Source: Sipunculus nudus (lineage: Eukaryota; Annelida; Sipuncula; Golfingiida; Sipunculidae). Taken from it: 64,000 bases of DNA. The notes under the pieces were generated by a model. It was not told the origin of the DNA, ran no database searches, and saw nothing but the letters and a program-made list of their open reading frames with translations. The translations under genes were made by a program, and so were the position numbers. The stretch spans positions 1,171,001-1,235,000 of the forward strand of contig JAPPUL010000079.1 of the NCBI GenBank assembly GCA_026874595.1. The letters are read 5' to 3'. Below are positions 17,263-25,155 of this stretch, one piece after another. The number at the start of each line of letters is the position of its first letter. The stretch's first letter is position 1.

Positions 17263-18309
17263 GTGCAAAGAATAAAGAATAAAAATAAAGAGGATGGTAA
17301 AGAGGATGGTAAAGAGGATGGGAAAGAGGATGGGAAAGAGGATGTGTTAAGAGGGGAAGTTACGATGGGGGTTGGTGGGAGTGTAGAGGTAAGAAGGTTC
17401 AAGGTATTACGAGTTAGCGTAACAGACAGATGTAACTTTGGGTGTAAATATTGCTCAGAGGGGGATGAGCTAGGAGGTGTTGGACTAAAAGAGGAAGAAT
17501 ACATAGAACTAATTAAGCTATTACACGAGGAACTAGTTCTTGAGAAGGTGCGAATAACAGGCGGGGAGCCACTATTGTATAAGGGACTAGCTAGGCTAAT
17601 AAGAGGAGTTAAGAGTTTGGGAATAAAGGCTTTGACGCTAACGACAAATGGTTATAATCTAGCGGATCGGATAATGGAGTTAAAGGGCTCAGGGCTTGAC
17701 GGACTAAATGTATCCTGCGATGCACTTGGGGAGGAAGAGTTTGAGAAAATAACAGGGGGCGGCAAATATAAGGACAATGTATTGGAAGGGATAGAAAAGA
17801 GCATGAGGCTGGGTTTTAAAGTAAAAGTAAACGCGACAATACTGCGAGGTTTAAACGAAGGGGAGATATTGAAGTTGTTAAAATATTTTGGTAAGCGAGG
17901 GGTGGTGGTACGGTTTTTAGAGGTGATGCAGATGGGCCATTTGTATAATAATCATGAGAGATATTTTTATGGAGAAGAATCAATATTGGGACAGATAAAG
18001 AAGGAGTATGAGCTTGAGGAATTAGGGCGGGAAGCAGGCAAGACATCAAAATATTGGAAGACGAAGGCAGAGGGGTATAAATTTGGGATAATATCGAACA
18101 CAACGAGTCCGTTTTGCAAAGATTGTAATAGGCTACGTCTTGATCACAAAGGGAATATATATGGCTGTCTTAGTGAGGAAAGGAGTTTCAACATACGAGG
18201 TATAAGGAGTAGGGAGAAACTGCGCAAGATATTAGAAGAGGCATTAAAGGACAAACAAGAGTATAGATTTAAAGGCAGTGCACTTGGGATGCAACAGATA
18301 GGCGGTTAA
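17263..18309 (+). CDS. moaA: GTP 3',8-cyclase MoaA (radical SAM)
   Basis: The first enzyme of molybdenum cofactor synthesis, rearranging GTP with two 4Fe-4S clusters. The radical SAM motif is CNFGCKYC (Cys57, 61, 64); ITGGEPLLYKGL follows, and the C-terminal cluster motif is CKDCNRLRLDHKGNIYGCL. The GTG at 17263 gives an N-terminus with four KEDG repeats made by a 12-bp DNA repeat. An ATG at 17365 (residue 35) has GAGGGG upstream and would give a protein of normal length starting just before the conserved core, so the repeat may instead be untranslated leader. MoaC, MoaD and MoaE are encoded alongside. Confidence 0.95.
   Translation: MQRIKNKNKEDGKEDGKEDGKEDGKEDVLRGEVTMGVGGSVEVRRFKVLRVSVTDRCNFGCKYCSEGDELGGVGLKEEEYIELIKLLHEELVLEKVRITGGEPLLYKGLARLIRGVKSLGIKALTLTTNGYNLADRIMELKGSGLDGLNVSCDALGEEEFEKITGGGKYKDNVLEGIEKSMRLGFKVKVNATILRGLNEGEILKLLKYFGKRGVVVRFLEVMQMGHLYNNHERYFYGEESILGQIKKEYELEELGREAGKTSKYWKTKAEGYKFGIISNTTSPFCKDCNRLRLDHKGNIYGCLSEERSFNIRGIRSREKLRKILEEALKDKQEYRFKGSALGMQQIGG
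17287..17346 (+). repeat. Five tandem 12-bp repeats at the moaA start
   Basis: Five units of AAAGAGGATGGT (third base from the end onward varies slightly: GGT, GGT, GGG, GGG, GTG). They encode repeated KEDG if the upstream GTG is used, or lie in the leader just before the ATG at 17365. Confidence 0.95.
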
Positions 18310-18339
18310 AAGAGAAGTAAAGCAAGAGGAGGAATAAGG

Positions 18340-18588
18340 ATGCGAATAAAAGTATATGGAGTACTTAGGGATTATTTTGGAGAAGGTCTTGAGCTTAGGG
18401 TAGGGAGTGGAGGCGTGAGAGTAAGCTGTAAAGAGGTTTTAGAAATATTGATAAAGAGGGAGCCAAAGGTCTTAGGTCATGTTAGTAGTCTGCGGGTGAT
18501 ACGCGGTAAGCGGGTGGTAGAAGATATAGAAGAGCTTATAGAAGAGGGTGAAGAGTTATTATTATTTCCGCCTTCAAGCGGCGGCTGA
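18340..18588 (+). CDS. moaD: Molybdopterin synthase sulfur carrier subunit MoaD
   Basis: An 82-residue ubiquitin-like protein ending in ...SSGG. The C-terminal Gly-Gly is the site that becomes a thiocarboxylate and donates sulfur to precursor Z in the MoaE complex. It begins with the usual MRIKVYGVLRDYFG beta strand. AGGAGGAATAAGG precedes the ATG. moaE follows about 120 bp later. Confidence 0.93.
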   Translation: MRIKVYGVLRDYFGEGLELRVGSGGVRVSCKEVLEILIKREPKVLGHVSSLRVIRGKRVVEDIEELIEEGEELLLFPPSSGG

Positions 18589-18650
18589 AGTGTAATGAGC
18601 TGTAGAATGATGGAAAAAGGCGAGAGGCAATTGAAAACAGATGAGATAGA

Positions 18651-18694
18651 GGAGTAAAAACGGAGTAAAAACGGGGTAAAAACGGGGTAAAAGG
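18651..18694 (+). repeat. Tandem 12-bp repeats before moaE
   Basis: About three and a half units of GGAGTAAAAACG / GGGGTAAAAACG in the spacer between moaD and moaE. The last unit runs into AAAAGGAGGG, an exceptionally strong Shine-Dalgarno-like sequence some 18 bases before the moaE ATG. Confidence 0.9.
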
Positions 18695-18711
18695 AGGGCT
18701 ATTGTTAAAGG

Positions 18712-19152
18712 ATGAACGTAGTAGAAAATGGAGTAAAAGGTTTTGGAGGGATAACGGATAAGAAACTAATGCTGGATGAGCTTTTAAGTAGAAATGGTGC
18801 ACATGGGGGGGCGATAGGGGGAGTGGTATTGTTTAGCGGAGAGGTAAGACGAGATATAGCTAGAGATGGTCGGGAGGTAGATTATTTATATTACGATACA
18901 AATAAAGAGCATGCAGAGTTAAAGATAGAAGAGGTAGTAAAGGAAGCGATAAAGCGTTGGGATTTAAGTTACGGTTATTGCATACATCGAGTAGGGAGGA
19001 TAGAGGTAGGAGAGAGCGCGATAGTAATTATAACGAGCGGAGGCCATAGAGGCGAGGCATATGAATCTAATAGATATATACTAGACAGGGTAAAGAAGGA
19101 GGCAGCGATATGGAAGAAGGAAGTATATAAGGATGGCAGTCACAGATGGTAG
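18712..19152 (+). CDS. moaE: Molybdopterin synthase catalytic subunit MoaE
   Basis: A 146-residue protein that builds the dithiolene of molybdopterin using MoaD-thiocarboxylate. Family features are GVVLFSGEVRRD (about 38-49), YYDTNKEHAE, IHRVGRIEVGE, GGHRGEAYE and the conserved ending PIWKKE-like 'IWKKEVYKDGSHRW', with the catalytic Lys. The N-terminal 20 residues are not conserved. Its last 7 bases overlap the mobA start, so the two are translationally coupled. Confidence 0.95.
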   Translation: MNVVENGVKGFGGITDKKLMLDELLSRNGAHGGAIGGVVLFSGEVRRDIARDGREVDYLYYDTNKEHAELKIEEVVKEAIKRWDLSYGYCIHRVGRIEVGESAIVIITSGGHRGEAYESNRYILDRVKKEAAIWKKEVYKDGSHRW

Positions 19153-19775
19153 TGGGTGTAGTTCTTTGTGGGGGACGTAGTAGTAGGATGGGGGAGGATA
19201 AGGGGTTGTTAAGGATTAGAGAAAAGGTATGTGTTTCTCATGCAAAAGAGAAGTTATTGAGTGTATGCGATCGTGTATACATATCGATAAACGGCATACA
19301 GGAGAGAGAGTATAGTAAATATTTTGGTAAAGAAGAGTTGTTATTAGATGCAGAAAGTTATAAAGGGCCGCAAGCAGGGATACTGTCGGTGCACAAATCG
19401 TTAGAGGACATGGAAGGAGATATAAAGGAGGGGAGAAAGGAGGGGAGAAAGGAGGGAGGATATGAATGGCTATATGTATTAGCTTGCGACATGGTAAACG
19501 TACCGAAGGTGTTAATAGAGAGGCTATACAAAAGATGCACTAGATATGGTGATAATTATGATGTTTATGTATATAGATGCGCTAACAACGTAGAAGGTCT
19601 TTGCGGGATATACTCGAGGGACTATCTAAGTGGCACAAAGGAGGCGTCAATTGGCAGTGTGCAGGAGTTGTTAGGAGGGGCTAGATGCAATATAGAGGAG
19701 TTAGGAGAAGAGGGTTGTAAATTGCTTTATAGCATAAACAGCAAAAGAGCTTACGATATCTTACGCGGACTATGA
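19146..19775 (+). CDS. mobA: Molybdenum cofactor guanylyltransferase MobA
   Basis: A 209-residue nucleotidyltransferase that attaches GMP to Moco, giving the dinucleotide cofactor used by DMSO-reductase-family enzymes. The GTP-binding signature LCGGRSSRMGEDKG is at residues 7-20, followed by GPQAGILS and ACDMVNVP. A KEGRKEG repeat (about 95-107), made by an in-frame 12-bp DNA repeat (19427-19455), is inserted before the metal-binding Asp strand. The presence of MobA implies a bis-MGD enzyme elsewhere in the genome. Confidence 0.92.
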   Translation: MVVGVVLCGGRSSRMGEDKGLLRIREKVCVSHAKEKLLSVCDRVYISINGIQEREYSKYFGKEELLLDAESYKGPQAGILSVHKSLEDMEGDIKEGRKEGRKEGGYEWLYVLACDMVNVPKVLIERLYKRCTRYGDNYDVYVYRCANNVEGLCGIYSRDYLSGTKEASIGSVQELLGGARCNIEELGEEGCKLLYSINSKRAYDILRGL

Positions 19776-19818
19776 GGTGGTAGAGGGTTTTGAGGGACAA
19801 GGCGTGGCAAGTTAGTAG

Positions 19819-20079
19819 TTAAGAGTTGTTAATAAAGTTTTTTAGAGTCTGAATGTTATACAAATAGAAGGATTTTCTGCGTTTATCGGTCTTAATACGC
19901 AGCTTACAAGCAGTATGCAAATTAATATTAGCTTGAGAGATTTCTAATAAGCTAAAGCCATAAGCCTTTCTTAGACCATTTTTTTTAGGGACAAAAGCAA
20001 GTAGGTTGTTTTTAATAACAGATGGAATAGATATAGGAGGCGGCGAGGAGTTTGAGCTAGGCATAATAACGATCTCCAT
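19819..20079 (-). CDS. Small basic protein resembling ribosomal protein L13e
   Basis: An 86-residue protein. Residues 35-82 contain 'KAYGFSLLEISQANIN', 'ACKLRIKTDKRRKS' and 'NIQTLKNF'. This matches the C-terminal pattern of eukaryotic/archaeal L13e (GFS-EL--AGI, A-KLGI-VDKRRKS, N---LK) as I recall it. L13e is not part of the standard bacterial ribosome, but short homologues occur scattered in bacteria. The first 30 residues are Ser/Pro-rich. An internal ATG at 20064 could also be the start. It stands alone between mobA and the MurU-like gene on the opposite strand. Family call is by eye. Confidence 0.5.
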   Translation of the reverse strand: MEIVIMPSSNSSPPPISIPSVIKNNLLAFVPKKNGLRKAYGFSLLEISQANINLHTACKLRIKTDKRRKSFYLYNIQTLKNFINNS

Positions 20080-20169
20080 AAAAAAAGGTGTTATAAAATA
20101 TACTATAAAAGAGAGTTAAAGTAGCTAAAGTAAATCTAAGGATGGAAAAAAAGGAGATAAAATAGGTAA

Positions 20170-20937
20170 TTGCAAGCGCTGATATACGCAGCAGGTTATG
20201 GAAGGAGGCTTTGGCCGATAACGAAGAATAAGCCAAAAGCGCTTATATACCTGCGAGAAGGGTTACGCTTATTGGAGTATGACATAAGGAAGCTAAGGGG
20301 ACATGGTATTAAACATGTTGTTATAAATGTGCATTATTGCGCCCAACAGATTATAGAGTTTGTAAGAAGTAGAGATAATTTTGGGATAGAGGTATTAATA
20401 TCGGATGAGGGAGATAAACTTTTGGATACAGGGGGAGGATTATATAAGGCAAAAGAGATTTTACAAAGAATAAGTTACGCAGGGGCAGGGAGTGGACATA
20501 TATTATTATATAATGCAGACATAGTAAGTAATATAGATTTAAGTAATCTTTTAAAGGCACATAAGGAAGGAGTAAAGAAAGATGGAAGGATAGCAACGCT
20601 AGCCGTGCAGGTTGGAGGAGAGGATATAGAGCGAGGTTTATTATTTAGTGAGGGCGAGGAGCTTATGGGTTGGCAAAGGGGCTATGAGGATATGGAAGTA
20701 TTAGGGGATTGGCGTTGTAGGAAAAGGTTTAGTGGCATACAAGTGGTTAGTGAGGAGATATTTAGTTATATGGAGAGCAGGGGCCTAACAAAATATTCGA
20801 TAATAGAGTTATACCTAGACATAGTGAAGGAAGGAGGAATAATAAAGGGCTATGGACATGATAAAGATTACGTATTAGACGTAGGTTTATACGAAAATTT
20901 ATACAAAGCGTATGAATATATAGGAGATGTAGAGTGA
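20170..20937 (+). CDS. MurU-like sugar-phosphate nucleotidyltransferase
   Basis: A 255-residue nucleotidyltransferase of the NTP_transferase family. It opens with 'ALIYAAGYGRRLWPITKNKPKALIYL', the typical G-G-RL-P-T--KPK signature, followed by NVHYCAQQI, LDTGGGLYKA (the MurU/mannose-1-P guanylyltransferase pattern) and LLYNADIVSNID with a metal-binding Asp. MurU converts MurNAc-1-phosphate to UDP-MurNAc in cell-wall recycling, using the product of AmgK; an AmgK-like gene lies at 13456. A general hexose-1-phosphate nucleotidyltransferase role cannot be excluded. The start codon is TTG. Confidence 0.75.
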   Translation: MQALIYAAGYGRRLWPITKNKPKALIYLREGLRLLEYDIRKLRGHGIKHVVINVHYCAQQIIEFVRSRDNFGIEVLISDEGDKLLDTGGGLYKAKEILQRISYAGAGSGHILLYNADIVSNIDLSNLLKAHKEGVKKDGRIATLAVQVGGEDIERGLLFSEGEELMGWQRGYEDMEVLGDWRCRKRFSGIQVVSEEIFSYMESRGLTKYSIIELYLDIVKEGGIIKGYGHDKDYVLDVGLYENLYKAYEYIGDVE

Positions 20938-20966
20938 GACTAAAGTGAGACTAAAGTGAGACTAAT
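20934..20966 (+). repeat. Three tandem 11-bp repeats
   Basis: Three units of GTGAGACTAAA (the last ends AAT) begin at the stop codon region of the MurU-like gene and fill part of the 71-bp gap before the LptC-like gene. Confidence 0.9.
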
Positions 20967-21008
20967 ATGAGGCTAATGAGAGAGAGGTTATCTTAGGGAG
21001 CAAAACGA

Positions 21009-21569
21009 GTGAGACAACTAAAGATATTGCTAGTAATAATACTGGCCTTGAATATTTGGGGATGCACTGATGAGGAACTAGATGATATACAAGCAATAAG
21101 GGAGACAGTGATAGTTCCATCTATCCAGGCAAAGGCGACAAAGGTATTTGCTTATGATAGTCAAAATCGTCTAACGACAATAATAATTGGGAATAGGAAG
21201 ACATTATTTAAGCGAGCCCAAGAGATATGGCTAGATAATTTAAGGACATTATATATAAGCCGGGATGCTGATGAGGTTATATATACGGAATTAACATCAG
21301 ATAAAGCGAAAGTAAATTATGATAGTCTTGATTTGGAGGCGTGGGGTAATGTGGTTGTGAAACGTGATAATGAGATGCGGCTTGAGACGGAGCGGATATT
21401 TTGGGATAATGAGCAGGAGATATTGTACACAGAAGGAGAGGAGCGAGTAATAATTTACAAACAAGAAACAACAAAGGAAAGGATAGTGCGAGTGGTGGGA
21501 ACAAATTTATATGCAGATAAGAAGTTATCGGAGGTAGAATTAGACGAAGTGGTAACATTGGATCCATAA
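21009..21569 (+). CDS. LptC-like lipoprotein (LPS export, periplasmic)
   Basis: A 186-residue lipoprotein: a short charged N-terminus, a hydrophobic stretch and lipobox LNIWGC, with Cys19 the lipidated residue. The rest is beta-rich. 'DLEAWGNVVVKRDNEMRLETERIFWDNEQEILYTEGEERVIIY' is the OstA/LptC pattern (A-GNV-V ... L-T--L-WD ... I-TE--V-I). LptC links the inner-membrane LptBFG ATPase to the LptA bridge. This suggests an LPS-containing outer membrane. No lptA or lptB is adjacent. The start is GTG. Confidence 0.7.
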   Translation: MRQLKILLVIILALNIWGCTDEELDDIQAIRETVIVPSIQAKATKVFAYDSQNRLTTIIIGNRKTLFKRAQEIWLDNLRTLYISRDADEVIYTELTSDKAKVNYDSLDLEAWGNVVVKRDNEMRLETERIFWDNEQEILYTEGEERVIIYKQETTKERIVRVVGTNLYADKKLSEVELDEVVTLDP

Positions 21570-21670
21570 GCTATGGTGTAAATGGTAGAAAAGTAAGTAG
21601 AGTAGGGATGAAATAAAGTGTATGATTTGTAATGGTTAGCTGTTCATATATAGCAGGAGAGGGGAACAAT

Positions 21671-22501
21671 ATGAATGAACAAAAAGTGCATAAGAAGCAG
21701 TTACTAATTCACAAGATAGAACAAGAGATAGATCAAATACCATCCTTGCCAGATAATATAGAGGAGGTATCAGAATTAGTAAAGGATCGGAATGCGGATG
21801 TAAAAGCGATAGGCGATATAATCCGTCGAGATCCGGCCTTGATGTTTGATGTATTAAAGGTTGCCAACTCAGCACATTATAAAACCCGTAGTCGAGTAGC
21901 GACGATAGAACGAGCGATAACGATAATAGGAACCCGAGAGTTGACGATGGTGCTTATGAGGATAGCAGGACTTAGTATAATCGACAAATTTTATGGTTCG
22001 ATGGAAAGTATAAGCCGACATTCAAACAAGTGTGCAAAATATGCAAAAGAGATATTAAAAATACATAATAGTGAATGTAGTAAGGAAGTGGCGTATACAG
22101 CTGGCTTACTGCACGATATAGGAAAGCTTATATTTTTGAATATAATACCTGGAGTTATGGATAGAATAGATTTGCTAAGTGAGAGTCGAGGAGTAGATAC
22201 ATGGGAGCTTGAGCGTCTTGCAATTGGCTTAACACATGCGGAGATAGGTGCAAAGATTACGGAGAAGTGGGGTTTTCCAAAGCCCTTGATAGCGGCAATA
22301 GATTATCATCACAATCCCTTATTTGCGGGAGTAGATGAGAAGGACATAGTATATAGCGTATATTTAGGAAATATATTAAGTTACTATCCGAGGGTGACAG
22401 CGGATATAATGCTTAGAATAGAAGACAAAGTGCTGTACTATTTTGGTATAAAGTCAGAGGATGAGCTTACGGAATATCTAGATATATTACAAAGTCGTTA
22501 A
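21671..22501 (+). CDS. HDOD domain signalling protein
   Basis: A 276-residue protein made almost wholly of an HDOD domain (about 20-215): 'IPSLPDNIEEV', 'IRRDPALMFDVLKVANSAHY', 'ERAITIIGTREL' and 'GLLHDIGKL' (His148-Asp149). HDOD proteins are relatives of HD phosphohydrolases that usually lack full catalysis and act in signalling, often with chemotaxis or c-di-GMP circuits. I chose the ATG at 21671 because AGGAGAGGGG precedes it; an upstream in-frame start at 21632 has none. Convergent with the histidine kinase gene. Confidence 0.88.
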   Translation: MNEQKVHKKQLLIHKIEQEIDQIPSLPDNIEEVSELVKDRNADVKAIGDIIRRDPALMFDVLKVANSAHYKTRSRVATIERAITIIGTRELTMVLMRIAGLSIIDKFYGSMESISRHSNKCAKYAKEILKIHNSECSKEVAYTAGLLHDIGKLIFLNIIPGVMDRIDLLSESRGVDTWELERLAIGLTHAEIGAKITEKWGFPKPLIAAIDYHHNPLFAGVDEKDIVYSVYLGNILSYYPRVTADIMLRIEDKVLYYFGIKSEDELTEYLDILQSR

Positions 22502-22536
22502 AGCTATTTTTGCAAAAAGAGTTTAAAGGATCGATT

Positions 22537-23805
22537 CTAAGAGATAGGGAAATTAATATATAAAGAGGTCCCGTTTTTAGAAGTCTGGATATTAATCTTA
22601 GCATTCATTTCTTGAGCTCTAAACTCGATATTGCGAATCCCGTTACCTTTAACAAATTGCTTTTTATCAAAGCCCATACCATTATCTTTAATGTCTAAAA
22701 CGATATATTGGGCAAAGATGTTGAGCGAAAGAGAAGCTTTGGAGGCATTGGAGTGCTTCATAATGTTATTAAACCATTCGGTGATAATTTTGTTAAGGCT
22801 AAATTTGATAGAAGGATTTAATGCGTTAATGTTATCTTTAGAGTTGAAGTTGAAGCTAAGATTAAGATTTCTTAAATTTAGGAAGTGCGTTAATTTATTT
22901 TGGATGTAAGAAACAAAGTCGTTTAATTGGATATTATGGTGGTCAGTAATTTCGTGAATAACGTTTCTCATTTGGACCAGAGCATCACGAGACAGATCAT
23001 TTATTTTGGAAAGAGCGTCAACAGTTTTTTGCGAGTCAGAATTTATGGTATCAGAAGCGATTTGCGAATAAATGACATTAGCAGTAAGGGAAGCTCCGAG
23101 GGAGTCATGGAGGTCTCTTGAGATACGTTCTTTTTCTTTAAGAAGGGCTAAATGGTTAATTTCTTTTAAGAGAGAGATATTTTGTTTTTGAATAGAATCT
23201 TCACTTTGCTTAAGTTTGGCTTGATAGTAGTATAGTAAAGCGGAGACAACACTAATGCCATAACCGTATGAGATAAAGTAAAAAGAGTGCGGGATTTGTT
23301 GTAAGATGAAGATGGTAGAGATTAAAGAAGGAGTTGCGCTAACAAGCAGTAGTAAATTGATGTGGAAATAATTAAGCTGAGCGATAATGAAGATGAAGAG
23401 GAAGTGAAGGACCCACCAACCGGTTTTAGGTTCTTGAGTATAAAATATTATGGTAGAAGAGAAAAGGATTAAGATGATATTGTAAAAGAAAGCGGAGAGT
23501 TTAAAGAAGTAAGAATTGATACCAAAGGCTTTATAGATATAGATATTGGCGAATATGACAAGTTGTAAAGTGATAGCGGCATAAGAAGTTATATAGAAAT
23601 TGAGTCTAAGGTACTTATAATTTTGGTCAAGATATGAAGCTAAGATGAGGGAATTTGCGAATATGATAATTATAAGGGGTCCTTTACTTGCGAAGAAAGC
23701 CTTATAAGTATTAATATAGATATTAGGAATAGTGAGAATATATTTGTTTAAATATGCTAATGGAGCTAAAATATTTGTGAAGCTGGTATTTATTTTAAAA
23801 GGCAT
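22537..23805 (-). CDS. Membrane sensor histidine kinase, HisKA_3 (NarX/DesK) type
   Basis: A 422-residue protein with about six transmembrane helices in residues 40-195 and no obvious extracellular sensor domain. A short coiled coil (200-228) leads to the dimerisation motif ERISRDLHDSLGASL (phospho-acceptor His233). The C-terminal ATPase domain has 'DIKDNGMGF' and 'GNGIRNIEFRAQEM'. Kinases of this class phosphorylate NarL-type response regulators. No regulator is next to it, so it is an orphan here. There is no visible ribosome binding site. Confidence 0.9.
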   Translation of the reverse strand: MPFKINTSFTNILAPLAYLNKYILTIPNIYINTYKAFFASKGPLIIIIFANSLILASYLDQNYKYLRLNFYITSYAAITLQLVIFANIYIYKAFGINSYFFKLSAFFYNIILILFSSTIIFYTQEPKTGWWVLHFLFIFIIAQLNYFHINLLLLVSATPSLISTIFILQQIPHSFYFISYGYGISVVSALLYYYQAKLKQSEDSIQKQNISLLKEINHLALLKEKERISRDLHDSLGASLTANVIYSQIASDTINSDSQKTVDALSKINDLSRDALVQMRNVIHEITDHHNIQLNDFVSYIQNKLTHFLNLRNLNLSFNFNSKDNINALNPSIKFSLNKIITEWFNNIMKHSNASKASLSLNIFAQYIVLDIKDNGMGFDKKQFVKGNGIRNIEFRAQEMNAKINIQTSKNGTSLYINFPIS

Positions 23806-24110
23806 AAGAGCAAAGAAACTAAAAAGCTGGGATAAAGTCTATAAAAGTAGGGAGATAAAATGTTGCTAGTAGATGGGATAGAGAAAATAAAGGGGATAGG
23901 CTAAGGTATTAATTTAAAGAAAAATAGAATGAGATAAAGAGTTGACAAGGAAATAGGAAGCGGCTAGATTTGTAGGATAATTATAGGGAAAAGGGGAGAT
24001 AAAACGATTAAGGAGTTTATATTAAATATGAGGGACAAAAGAGGTGTAAAAGGAGGAAGGGTTGTAGAAGGAGGAAGAGGAGGAAGAGAAGGAAGAGAAG
24101 GAAGAGCTAG
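23806..24110. other. Divergent intergenic region with a likely promoter
   Basis: This spacer separates the histidine kinase and the AEC permease. TTGACA (23942-23947), a 17-bp spacer and TAGATT (23965-23970) form a plausible plus-strand promoter; the same -10 hexamer is used by the tRNA promoter. Near 24050-24105 are purine-rich GGAAGAGGA/GGAAGAGAA repeats that end just before the permease ATG. Confidence 0.6.
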
Positions 24111-25097
24111 ATGTTAGAGATAGGGCTATCGACGTTAATAGTGATAGTTCCGGTGGTGGTAGTAATATTAATAGGCTATATAATACGCAGGTATGGGTGG
24201 GTAACGGAGGAAGGTCTTGATAGCATGGCGAAGTTAGTGTATTATATAGGGCTGCCGGCCTTAGTGGTAGATGAAGTATCGAAAACGAGTATAAGTAGTT
24301 TTATAGAGGTAAAAGGGCCTATGGTCCTGGCGATAGTGTCGTTACTGATGGGTTTAATAGGATATATTAGTGCATATGTAAGAAATGAGTTACCGGAGAG
24401 GCGAGGGGTTTGGGCGATGTGTTCCTTACGAGGGAACATGGCGTTTATAGGGATTCCCTTGATCTTAAGTGCGCTTGGAGATTCAGGGATGTATTATGCC
24501 TCATTGTTGCTAGCGGTAGGAGCGCCATCCTATAATATATTGTCAGTAATTTTCTTAATCTATGCAAAACGAGCGGCAATGGGGGAAGCCGAATTAGAAT
24601 TTAAGGAAATAGTTATCTATATACTAAAAGGGATATTTACAAATTCGCTAACACTAGCAGCAATAATAGGATTATTATTATCGTTTGTGCGGCCTGAGAG
24701 CTTACCAGTACTAGACATGAGCTTAGGGATTTTACAAAAGATACCCTTACCAATAGCATTAATAGTAATAGGGGGACAACTAGATATAGGATCAAGTTTT
24801 CGATTGATAAGAGATACAATAATCCCGACAATGTATAAGCTAGTATTATCACCGTTTTTGGGAGCGATATTGTTGATATTATTTAAAGCAGGGGATGCTG
24901 ATTTTGTTGCGACAATGATCTTTTTGGCCTCACCAACAGCTATATTAAGCTATGTAATAGCATCTGAGATGGAAGCAGATAAAGAGATAACCTTGAATAT
25001 AATACTTGCGACAACGGCCTTGAGTGCATTTATTTATATAGTTATGCTATTTTTGCTTGGGTTGTTTGACATATGGAGTTATAAGAAGTTGCTGTGA
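24111..25097 (+). CDS. AEC family transporter (auxin efflux carrier-like permease)
   Basis: A 328-residue integral membrane protein with about ten hydrophobic segments, the AEC/BASS-like layout. Typical features are 'IVVILIGYIIRRYGWVTEEGLDSMAKLVYYIGLPALVVDEV' at the start, 'RGNMAFIGIPLI' in helix four and 'FLASPTAILSYVIASEM' near the end. AEC carriers move organic anions such as malate or malonate. The substrate is not predictable. The next gene starts 58 bp later; a T-run after the stop (25098-25107) could mark a weak terminator. Confidence 0.9.
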   Translation: MLEIGLSTLIVIVPVVVVILIGYIIRRYGWVTEEGLDSMAKLVYYIGLPALVVDEVSKTSISSFIEVKGPMVLAIVSLLMGLIGYISAYVRNELPERRGVWAMCSLRGNMAFIGIPLILSALGDSGMYYASLLLAVGAPSYNILSVIFLIYAKRAAMGEAELEFKEIVIYILKGIFTNSLTLAAIIGLLLSFVRPESLPVLDMSLGILQKIPLPIALIVIGGQLDIGSSFRLIRDTIIPTMYKLVLSPFLGAILLILFKAGDADFVATMIFLASPTAILSYVIASEMEADKEITLNIILATTALSAFIYIVMLFLLGLFDIWSYKKLL

Positions 25098-25155
25098 GTT
25101 TTTTTTAAAAAAGTAGATCAACTTTAGCGTAAAAAAAATAAAAGGAGAGGAGTTA

